Below are positions 8,400-16,600 of a stretch of 64,000 bases of DNA, piece by piece (position 1 is the stretch's first letter; each line of letters starts with the position of its first letter). Under the pieces are notes generated by a model. It was not told where the DNA came from. It saw nothing but the letters and a program-made list of their open reading frames with translations, and ran no database searches. Source of the stretch: [Clostridium] citroniae WAL-17108 (lineage in GTDB: Bacteria; Bacillota; Clostridia; Lachnospirales; Lachnospiraceae); NCBI RefSeq assembly GCF_000233455.1, contig NZ_JH376431.1, positions 79,224 to 143,223 on the forward strand. Reading direction: 5' to 3'. A program made the position numbers and the translations under genes.

Positions 8400-9626
8400 T
8401 CAGCCGGGAAGAAAATCCCGGATTTTCCTGCTTTTGGAAGGATTTCTCAGTTTTCTCAGTGCTGCTGTCTCAATCTGCCGGATCCTCTCCCTGGTAACAT
8501 TAAACCGTTTCCCCACCTCCTCCAGGGTCAGGGGATGGCCTGTCTCAAGACCGAACCTGAGGATAATGACCTCCCTTTCCCTGGGGTTCAGCCCCTGGAG
8601 CATGGCATCGATCTCTTCCCTGAGAAGAAAGCTTTCCGCCTTATCCTCTGTGGATGCATTGGCGTCATCCGCCACAAAATCCCCCAGATTGGATCCCTCC
8701 TCATCTCCCACGGGCGTTTCCAGGGAAACCGTGTCCCCGGAAGCCTGGATCAGCTCAATGACCCTCTTTTCCGGAAAGCCTACTTCCTCCGCCACCTCCT
8801 CCGTGGACGGCTCCCGTCCCAGCCGGACCGAAAGGCTCCGCTGGGCTCTTCTGATCTTGTTCACTGCCTCCACCATGTGCACCGGCAGGCGGATGGTCCT
8901 GGACTGGTCTGCCAGGGACCGCGTGATGGACTGTTTCACCCACCAGGTGGCATATGTGCTGAGACGGTATCCCTTGGCATAATCAAACTTTTCAACAGCT
9001 TTCATAAGGCCCAGGTTCCCCTCCTGGACCAGGTCCAGGAAACTCATCCCACGGCCCGTATACCGCTTGGCAATGCTCACCACCAGGCGCAGATTGGCCT
9101 CCACCAGCTTGCGGCCAGCCTCGGCATCTCCCTCTGATTTGCGCCTTGCAAGTTCTGTCTCCTCCTCCGGTGTCAGGAGGGAAATGGAGCCGATCTCTTT
9201 TAAGTATTCACGGATAGGATCTGCGGTGGATACTCCGTCCAGGATTTTCTCGGACTGGTATTCATCATACTCCTCTTCCCCATCCTCCCCGCTGCTGTCC
9301 ATGTGGGCGCTGCCGCTGTCCGGATCATCCGTATCACTGTCCCTGAACCTCCACTTAAACTCTTCTCTCACCAGCCCCGTATTGTCAAGGGGCGTTTCAT
9401 CATCCAGGAGAAGTTCACTGTCCGGGACTACTTCCTCCCCTTCCTCAGGTACCTGGATCTGGACACCCTTCAGCTCCAGTTTGCGGTAAACATCCTCCAT
9501 CTCCTCCGGAGTTACCTGCTGGCCGGCAAATGCATCCAGCACCTCCGTCATCTCCAGGCGGTTCTCCTTTGCGGCGGCATTGCTGACCAGCTGTTCCAGT
9601 TTTTTAGACATTTCCATCTTATCCAT
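8400..9626 (-). CDS. Second RpoD-like sigma-70 factor
   Basis: RNA polymerase sigma factor closely related to the primary RpoD also encoded in this window (20403-21548). From the chosen ATG at 9626 (7 bases after GGGGGAGG) it has 408 residues. An N-terminal region-1.1-like part is followed by an acidic Asp/Glu/Ser-rich linker (about residues 88-128), region 1.2 (DPIREYLKEIGSISLLT), region 2 with the -10 recognition helix (STYATWWVKQSI), region 3, and region 4.2 (GKRFNVTRERIRQIE). Region 4.2 is almost the same as in RpoD, so promoter preference probably overlaps. It is co-directional with the DUF5721 gene 37 bases upstream. Probably a group 2 or duplicated group 1 sigma factor; condition of use unknown. 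Confidence 0.9.
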   Translation of the reverse strand: MDKMEMSKKLEQLVSNAAAKENRLEMTEVLDAFAGQQVTPEEMEDVYRKLELKGVQIQVPEEGEEVVPDSELLLDDETPLDNTGLVREEFKWRFRDSDTDDPDSGSAHMDSSGEDGEEEYDEYQSEKILDGVSTADPIREYLKEIGSISLLTPEEETELARRKSEGDAEAGRKLVEANLRLVVSIAKRYTGRGMSFLDLVQEGNLGLMKAVEKFDYAKGYRLSTYATWWVKQSITRSLADQSRTIRLPVHMVEAVNKIRRAQRSLSVRLGREPSTEEVAEEVGFPEKRVIELIQASGDTVSLETPVGDEEGSNLGDFVADDANASTEDKAESFLLREEIDAMLQGLNPREREVIILRFGLETGHPLTLEEVGKRFNVTRERIRQIETAALRKLRNPSKSRKIRDFLPG

Positions 9627-9663
9627 ATGCTGTCCTCCCCCTTCATATGGGACCTGCCTCTTC

Positions 9664-10155
9664 TCAAGTGCACACAATCTCATGGGAACGCATAAAATTC
9701 CTTACCGCGTTATCCCATTCCGTTTCAAGCGTCTTGTCCAGTGTAAAGAAATTCAGAGAAGTTCCCGTTACACAATATAATGCGCCGTCTTCGTACCGGA
9801 TATTCAGATAAAGTCCCTGAATCTGTCCGCTTGCGATCCCTGTTCCGGATTTTCCTGCAAATTGCTCCACATCATGGGACGACAGACACAACACAATATG
9901 AAAGCTCCCCGGAAGCTTCTTTCCCTTGATCAGCGAAAAGCAGATAGGCTTAAGCATTTTCCACGAAGAAAAATCCCCAATTTGTTTCTCCTCCAGCTCT
10001 TCCTCCGAATAATACCCCTGTTTAATATGACCGTCAATGGTAAAGCTGTTGAAGGTGACAATGGTGATCTCTTTCACAAGAAAACCGTCAAAATCCTCTT
10101 TTACAAACAGCTTGGATGTAAATGCCCTGACATCTTCAACTTTTAATGCAACCAT
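9664..10155 (-). CDS. DUF5721 family protein
   Basis: 163-residue soluble protein of unknown function. The start MVALKVEDVRAFTSKLF and the segment FNSFTIDGHI match what I remember of the DUF5721 family found in Lachnospiraceae; I cannot confirm by search. No membrane segment, signal peptide or catalytic motif is evident. ATG follows AGGAG. The stop is 37 bases before the second sigma factor gene, and no terminator lies between, so the two are probably co-transcribed. Conserved pairing with a sigma factor would hint at a link to transcription, but nothing in the protein shows that. Confidence 0.75.
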   Translation of the reverse strand: MVALKVEDVRAFTSKLFVKEDFDGFLVKEITIVTFNSFTIDGHIKQGYYSEEELEEKQIGDFSSWKMLKPICFSLIKGKKLPGSFHIVLCLSSHDVEQFAGKSGTGIASGQIQGLYLNIRYEDGALYCVTGTSLNFFTLDKTLETEWDNAVRNFMRSHEIVCT

Positions 10156-10564
10156 AACCTTCTCCTGCCCGCAGCACTGCTGCAGTTTTCCAAATTCTTA
10201 CTCAATTATACAGTTTTTACCTATTAACGTCAAATGAAAACTGATACACATTTACATGCTTATCTTGTCTGTTTTTATCAAGAAAAACAGCTTCCCATGA
10301 GGCTTATCATGAAAAGCTGTCCTGCATATTGTCTCCAGCATCCCGATATGAAAATTCGTCCAGATATCACACATCCGGCCTAAAAATGCCGCCATATATA
10401 GTTATAGGGAAAACAGGGAAATGACAACTGACAAAACCAGCATATCCGGGATAATAAAGACAGAAAGACAAATCAGTAAAAACAGTTTAGCACATACGGT
10501 ACGCCGTGAACAGAGTCTTCATACTGACTACACCGCGAAAGGAAGACGGACAGTTTCCCACCGC
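10156..10564. other. Intergenic region with one terminator, otherwise nothing recognised
   Basis: Holds the presumed promoter of the DUF5721/sigma gene pair (right-hand part of 10156-10280, no clear boxes) and the hairpin at 10282-10320. The stretch 10321-10564 shows no gene or RNA I can support. Confidence 0.5.
10282..10320 (-). terminator. Probable terminator downstream of the GntR gene
   Basis: ACAGCTT (10287-10293) pairs with AAGCTGT (10314-10320), with an inner CATGA/TCATG helix across a small internal loop. On the minus strand it is followed by TTTTC. It is about 245 bases after the GntR stop, so it may end a long 3' UTR. Confidence 0.6.
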
Positions 10565-11218
10565 CTATACTCCCTTTCCCATCAGAAGGTCGAAAGAGCT
10601 CTGCTTTCCCTGCTGCAGATGATAGATCATTGCCTGGGCGGCCTTTTCGTAATCACTTTCCAGCAGCCACTTGGTGATCTCTATGTGCTCTTCCATAATA
10701 TACTTTAAACGTGAGTTCCGGTTTCCGGTCATGTTACGCAGTCTTCTGGTCTGGTCCTGAAGCTGGTTCATGGTCCTTGTCAGATGGGCGTTACGGCACT
10801 GGTCCAGGATCATGTCATGCAAAATATAATCCAGCTTGAATTTGCCTTCCTCATCCTTGGTGTTCTCCAGGGATTTTTTGCAGTGGTCCATGTATTCCTT
10901 TAATTCGTCCTTTGAGATATCGCAGCCCCAGCGCCTGATGATATGGGGTTCGATCAGTTCCCTGACCTCATATACGTCCCGTACATCACTCATCACAATG
11001 TCAGTTACCCAAATACCCTTCTTTGGCATAAATTTCACCAGGTTTTCCTGTTCCAGCCTGCTGAGTGCTTCCCGTATGGGGGTATGGCTGGAGTCCACTT
11101 CCTGTACCAGCTCGATTTCATTCAACAGGGTTCCCGGTTTATACTGACATGTGATTATCTTTTCTTTTATGATCTGATACGCTTTATCTTTAAGGGTTTC
11201 CTTAGCCATATGTCTCAA
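10565..11218 (-). CDS. GntR family transcriptional regulator (FCD subfamily)
   Basis: Dimeric DNA-binding regulator of 217 residues. The N-terminal winged helix (residues about 10-75) contains NEIELVQEVDSSHTPIREAL and LVKFMPKKGIWV, both typical of FadR-like GntR proteins. The all-helical FCD effector domain follows, with metal/ligand-site residues such as LHDMILD. FCD regulators usually respond to small carboxylates, so the TAXI transporter cassette 2.8 kb downstream is a plausible target, unproven. Start: TTG at 11218 has AAGGAG five bases upstream, while the in-frame ATG three codons later would have 14-base spacing, so TTG is slightly favoured. Confidence 0.9.
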   Translation of the reverse strand: MRHMAKETLKDKAYQIIKEKIITCQYKPGTLLNEIELVQEVDSSHTPIREALSRLEQENLVKFMPKKGIWVTDIVMSDVRDVYEVRELIEPHIIRRWGCDISKDELKEYMDHCKKSLENTKDEEGKFKLDYILHDMILDQCRNAHLTRTMNQLQDQTRRLRNMTGNRNSRLKYIMEEHIEITKWLLESDYEKAAQAMIYHLQQGKQSSFDLLMGKGV

Positions 11219-11550
11219 TCACTCTCCTTATAAAAATCACTGCCGGATCTGCAGCCAAAGGGCACCTCCGGCAAAACGCATGATAATTATTATAATACCA
11301 CATAATCCCCCATCTTTGGCAGGTTTTTTTTATTTTTCGGCATTTTCGGATAAAACCATAACTTTAGACCGTTCCTTCAGATATGTTTTAGCTCAATTGC
11401 TGTATGGGCACCATAAATGCTTCCCGGTTCCATCCCATCCCCGGCGTTTTCTTGCGGGAACCGGTGCGGCCTTTTATCATATAATAGAATAAAAAGCCGG
11501 ATATCCCCACATTATGTCCTACATGATCCGGCCGCAGCAGGAGCCCGTCT
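11219..11550. other. Intergenic region between GntR and DUF305 genes
   Basis: Divergent spacer. It must hold promoters for the GntR gene (minus) and the DUF305 gene (plus; a TATAAT at about 11480 has no good -35). The only structure is the hairpin at 11491-11532. No other gene seen. Confidence 0.5.
11491..11532 (-). terminator. Minus-directed hairpin terminator in the DUF305 leader
   Basis: GCCGGAT (11496-11502) pairs with ATCCGGC (11526-11532). On the minus strand the hairpin is followed by TTTTT (11491-11495). It could end gltBD read-through running antisense to the DUF305 gene; on the plus strand it would be a 5' UTR hairpin. Confidence 0.5.
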
Positions 11551-12117
11551 ATGAACAGAGAACCATCCTTCAGCCTTGTAACCATCAACTATCTGAACCG
11601 TTTTTACAGCATCCTGGACAGAATGATCCAGGACATGACAAACGCCCGGCTGGGAAACAGCATCTCCGTCAACTTTATGACGCAGATGATCCCCCATCAC
11701 CGGGCAGCAATTGAAATGTCACAAAATCTTCTTCAGTATACCACTAATATCCCACTGCAGAACATTGCCTTACAGATCGTATCAGAGCAAAACAAAAGCA
11801 TTGAGAACATGAAGAGCATCATCGGCACATGCGGCCAGTTCTCCAATTCCCCGCAGGAGCTGGACGCTTACCAGAGGGGGATGGATCAGATCATGGACAC
11901 CATGTTCTCCGAAATGGAGCATGCCTGCGCTGTCAATAATATAAATGTCAGCTTTATCCATGAAATGATCCCTCACCACCAGGGGGCGATCCGCATGTCG
12001 GAACTTACGCTGAAGGCTTCCATATGTCCCCAGCTCCCCCCTATCCTGCATGCCATTATCACTTCCCAAAAACGAGGGGTGATGCAGATGGAACAGCTTC
12101 TCCAATGTATATGCTGA
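11551..12117 (+). CDS. Double DUF305 domain protein
   Basis: 188-residue helical protein built of two DUF305 units, each centred on an MIPHH motif: MIPHHRAAIEMS near residue 45 and MIPHHQGAIRMSE near residue 140. DUF305 proteins are ferritin-like helical bundles and the histidine/methionine pairs suggest metal (often copper) binding, a family-based inference. No signal peptide or membrane segment is present, so it should be cytosolic, unlike many DUF305 proteins of other phyla. ATG at 11551 follows AGGAG by 7 bases. The gene converges on gltD with only four bases between the two stop codons. Confidence 0.85.
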   Translation: MNREPSFSLVTINYLNRFYSILDRMIQDMTNARLGNSISVNFMTQMIPHHRAAIEMSQNLLQYTTNIPLQNIALQIVSEQNKSIENMKSIIGTCGQFSNSPQELDAYQRGMDQIMDTMFSEMEHACAVNNINVSFIHEMIPHHQGAIRMSELTLKASICPQLPPILHAIITSQKRGVMQMEQLLQCIC

Positions 12118-12121
12118 TATC

Positions 12122-13609
12122 CTAAGCCAGATTGGAGTACCCCATCAGGCTCTTATCCACGGCGCGGGCCACCTCACGGCCTTCCCTGATGGCCCAGACC
12201 ACCAGGGACTGTCCCCTGTGCATATCACCTGCGGTGAACACTTTATCCACGCTGGTCCGGTATGACCCCGGTTCCGTATCCACATTGGTCCTTGCATTCA
12301 GCTGTACCCCAAATGCATCCGCCACATAACTCTGGCTTCCCAGGAATCCGGCCGCAATGAGCACCAGGTCAGCCTGGATCTCCCTCTCGCTTCCCTCCAC
12401 GGGAACCATAAGGGTGCGGCCGTTCTCCTCGTCCTTCTTTGACACCAGGTCCACGATCACGGCTTTGCACACCCTGCCCTCTGCATCCTTTACAAACTCC
12501 TTTACCGTTGTCTGGTATATCCTTGGGTCCTCCCCAAACACGCAGACAGCTTCCTCCTGGCCGTAATCCGTTTTAAGGACGCGTGGCCACTCCGGCCAGG
12601 TGTTATCCTCCGCCCGTTTAACCGGAGGCTTAGGCATCATCTCCAGCTGGATCACTCCGGCGCAGCCCTGGCGGACGGATGTGCCCACACAGTCATTGCC
12701 CGTATCGCCGCCGCCGATCACCACCACATGTTTATCCTTTGCGGATATGTAATTTCCGTCCTCCAGGTGTGAATCCAGCAGGCTCTTAGTGGTTGCCTTC
12801 AGGAAATCCACTGCAAAATAAATGCCCTGGGCATCCCTTCCCGGCACATCGATATCCCTGGGATTGGAGGCGCCGCAGGCCAGGATCACCCGGTCATATT
12901 CCTTCATGATCCGGTTGGCCTTATAGCCCTTACCCACATCGGCTCCCGTGACAAAGCTGACGCCTTCCTGCTTCATCACATCCACCTTGCGGTCAATGAC
13001 CCATTTCTCCAATTTCATGTTCGGTATCCCATACATCAAAAGGCCGCCCACCCGGTCGCTGCGCTCAAACACAGTAACTGAGTGTCCCCGTTTGTTCAGC
13101 TGGTCCGCAGTAGCCAGGCCCGCTGGGCCGGAGCCGATCACCGCCACCTTTTTACCTGTGCGGATGCTGGGCGGGTTGGGACAGGCCACCCCCTGGTCAT
13201 ACGCCTTTTCAATAATGGCCCATTCATTTTCCTTTACCGTTACCGGATCGCCGTTTAGCCCGCAGGTGCAGGCCGCCTCACAGGGAGCCGGACACACCCT
13301 GGAAGTAAACTCCGGAAAACTGTTGGTCTTTTTAAGCCGGTTATATGCCTGGCTCCAGTTTCCTGTATACACCAGGTCATTCCATTCCGGGATCAGGTTG
13401 TTCAGGGGGCACCCGCTGACCATTCCCTTTATCATAATGCCCGACTGGCAGAAGGGGACACCGCAGTCCATGCAGCGTGCGCCCTGCTTTTTCCGTTCCT
13501 CCTCGTTTAAAGGGGTGTGAAACTCATTCCAGTTCCTGATCCTGTCCTTTGGAGCCGTCTCAGCACTCACTTCACGTTCAAACTCTAAAAATCCTGTCAT
13601 CTTTCCCAT
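12122..13609 (-). CDS. gltD: Glutamate synthase (NADPH) small subunit
   Basis: Beta subunit of glutamate synthase, 495 residues; passes electrons from NADPH through FAD and iron-sulfur clusters to the large subunit for 2-oxoglutarate plus glutamine to two glutamate. The N-terminal cysteine-rich domain shows RCMDCGVPFC, GCPLNNLIPEW and CPAPCEAACTCG, the ligands of two [4Fe-4S] clusters. FAD fold at AVIGSGPAGLATADQL (about residue 155) and NADPH fold at VVIGGGDTGNDCVG (about residue 300). ATG at 13609 follows AAGGAGG. It lies 14 bases downstream of gltB in one operon. The stop nearly touches the stop of the convergent DUF305 gene and no terminator lies between. Confidence 0.97.
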   Translation of the reverse strand: MGKMTGFLEFEREVSAETAPKDRIRNWNEFHTPLNEEERKKQGARCMDCGVPFCQSGIMIKGMVSGCPLNNLIPEWNDLVYTGNWSQAYNRLKKTNSFPEFTSRVCPAPCEAACTCGLNGDPVTVKENEWAIIEKAYDQGVACPNPPSIRTGKKVAVIGSGPAGLATADQLNKRGHSVTVFERSDRVGGLLMYGIPNMKLEKWVIDRKVDVMKQEGVSFVTGADVGKGYKANRIMKEYDRVILACGASNPRDIDVPGRDAQGIYFAVDFLKATTKSLLDSHLEDGNYISAKDKHVVVIGGGDTGNDCVGTSVRQGCAGVIQLEMMPKPPVKRAEDNTWPEWPRVLKTDYGQEEAVCVFGEDPRIYQTTVKEFVKDAEGRVCKAVIVDLVSKKDEENGRTLMVPVEGSEREIQADLVLIAAGFLGSQSYVADAFGVQLNARTNVDTEPGSYRTSVDKVFTAGDMHRGQSLVVWAIREGREVARAVDKSLMGYSNLA

Positions 13610-13623
13610 GATGTTCCACCTCC

Positions 13624-16600
13624 TTAACCTCTGACATTTGCATAAAATGCTTCAATCTGCGCCTGTTCGCTGTTCAGTCCCTTTTCCTCCATCTGCACGA
13701 TCGCGTTCATCATACGGCGGTAGTCGTGGGGGACGATTCTTTTGAACCGGGGGAGGTACTCGCTGAAGTGGTCCAGGATCCTCTTGCCTTTGTCCGAATT
13801 GGTATAGGCCACATGCTCCTGGATCAGTCCTTTCAGTTCCAGCACATCATATTTATTGGTCACTTCCTCAAAGGATACAAGCTCCTTATTCAGTCTCTTA
13901 TACAGGCTTCTCTCTTCATCCAGCACATAGGCAATACCGCCACTCATGCCGGCCGCAAAATTCTTGCCGGTGGTGCCCAGCACCACCACGCAGCCGCCTG
14001 TCATGTACTCACAGCCGTGATCTCCCACGCCTTCCACCACAGCGGTGGCGCCGGAATTGCGGACACAGAATCGCTCTCCCGCAACGCCGTTTATAAACGC
14101 CTTGCCGCTGGTCGCTCCGTACAGGGCCACATTTCCGATTATGATATTGTCCTCAGCCTTAAACTGCACCCCCTTGGGCGGGTACACCACCAGCTTGCCG
14201 CCGGAAAGCCCCTTTCCAAAGTAGTCATTGGAATCCCCCACCAGTTCCAGGGTAAGTCCCTTGGGTATGAATGCCCCAAAGCTCTGTCCGCCGCTTCCGC
14301 TGCAGTTGATGGTAAAGGTATCTTCCGGCAGACCCTCCGGATACTTTCTGGTGATCTCCGAACCAAAAATGGTTCCCAGGGTACGGTTTACATTGGACAC
14401 ATCCACCTGTACACTCTTTTTTTGGCCGCTGTTTAAGGCGCTCTTTAACTTTTTAAGGAAAACCTGCTCATCGATGGTTTCCTCCAGCTTGAAATCAAAT
14501 ACCTGTTTTTCACTGTAGCCCGCAACTTTCCGGCCCGCATAAGGGTTATCCAGTATCTTGCTTAAATCCACTTTTCTGCCCCGGGCGCAGGGTATGCCGT
14601 CCCTGGACTTTAAAAATTCAGTGCGGCCCACCAGGTCATCCACTGTGCGCACTCCCAGCTTTGCCATATATTCACGCAGCTCCTGGGCAATAAACTTCAT
14701 AAAGTTCACCACATACTCCGGCTTGCCGATAAAACGCTTGCGTAGCTCCGGATTCTGTGTTGCGATCCCCATGGGGCATGTGTCCAGATTGCATACACGC
14801 ATCATCACGCAGCCCATGGTCACAAGGGGCGCGGTTGCAAAACCAAACTCCTCCGCCCCCAGCATACATGCGATGGCCACGTCACGGCCGGTCATCAGTT
14901 TGCCGTCCGTTTCCAGGATCACCTTATCCCGAAGCCCGTTCATGATCAGGGACTGATGGGCTTCGGCCACGCCCAGTTCCCACGGAAGACCGGCGTTGTA
15001 GATGGAATTTCTGGGCGCCGCCCCTGTTCCGCCGTCATAGGAAGAGATCAGGATCACCTGGGCACCGGCCTTTGCCACACCGGCTGCAACCGTACCCACA
15101 CCGGCCTCAGATACCAGCTTAACCGAGATCCTGGCTTTGGTGTTGGAATTCTTAAGGTCGTAGATCAGCTGGGCCAGGTCTTCAATGGAGTATATGTCAT
15201 GATGGGGAGGCGGGGAGATCAGGCTCACCCCAGTGGTTGAATGCCTTGTCTTAGCCACCCATGGATAAACTTTCTTTCCAGGCAGCTGACCGCCCTCCCC
15301 AGGCTTTGCTCCCTGGGCCATCTTGATCTGGATCTCCTGGGCGCTCACCAGGTAACGGCTGGTAACGCCAAAGCGTCCCGAGGCCACCTGTTTGATGGCT
15401 GAACATCGATTCCTGTTGGCCGGTCCCGGCGTCAGGCGGTCCAGACTCTCGCCGCCCTCTCCCGTATTGGACTTGCCGTGTATCCGGTTCATGGCAATGG
15501 CCAGGCATTCATGGGCCTCCTGGGAAATGGAGCCGTAGGACATGGCTCCTGTCTTAAACCGCCTGACAATGGAATCCACGCTCTCCACCTCATCCAGCGG
15601 GATACCCCCGTCCTCAGGGAGGTCAAACTCCATCAGGGAACGAAGGTGATATGCCTTGTCATCCCTGTCTATCTCTGATGTATACTGTTTAAATGTTTCG
15701 TAATTCCCCGTCCTGGCAGCTTCCTGAAGCAGATGGATGGTCAGGGGATTATATAGATGGGCTTCCTGCCCGGACCGAGACTTGTGGCTTCCCACACTGT
15801 CCAGAGTCAGGTCCACATCCAGGCCCAGGGGATCGAAGGCCGCTGAGTGAAGGGTATCCACATCATTGGCAATGTCCTCCAGGGTGATGCCGCCCACACG
15901 GCTTACGGTGTCGGTAAAATATTTGTCCACCACTTCCTTGGAAATGCCAATGGCCTCAAAGATCTGGGCGCCCTGGTAAGACTGGATGGTGGAAATTCCC
16001 ATTTTGGAGGCGATCTTCACAATGCCGTGAAGCACCGCCATATCATAGTCCATTACAGCCGCATAATAATCCTTATCCAGCATTCCTGATCCGATGAGGG
16101 AACGGATGGACTCGTGGGCCAGATAGGGATTGATGGCACATGCGCCGTATCCCAAAAGGGTGGCAAAGTGATGGACTTCCCTAGGTTCCCCGCTCTCCAA
16201 AATAAGAGCCACGCCCGTGCGTTTTTTAGTCCTCACCAGGTACTGCTGAAGGGCTGAAACCGCCAGCAGCGAAGGAATGGGCACATGGTTCTCATCAATA
16301 TCCCTGTCAGACAAAATAATGATATTGGCTCCGTCCTTATGGGCCCGGTCCACTTCCAGAAACAGCCGGTCAATGGCCTTTTCAAGGGACGTATTCTTAT
16401 AATATGTAATAGGGATCTGCTCCACCTTAAAACCGGGCTTCTTCATATTCTTTATCTTCAGAAGATCCGTCTCCGTAAGGATGGGGTTTTCCACCTTTAA
16501 AATCTTACAATTTTCCGGAGTCTCCTCCAGAATATTCCCCTCCTCTCCCACATACACCGTGGTGGAGGTTACGATCTCCTCCCGGATGGCGTCAATAGGC

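Noticed and set aside
8250..9137. 295-codon plus-strand frame
   Set aside because: Antisense of the second sigma factor gene and its terminator.
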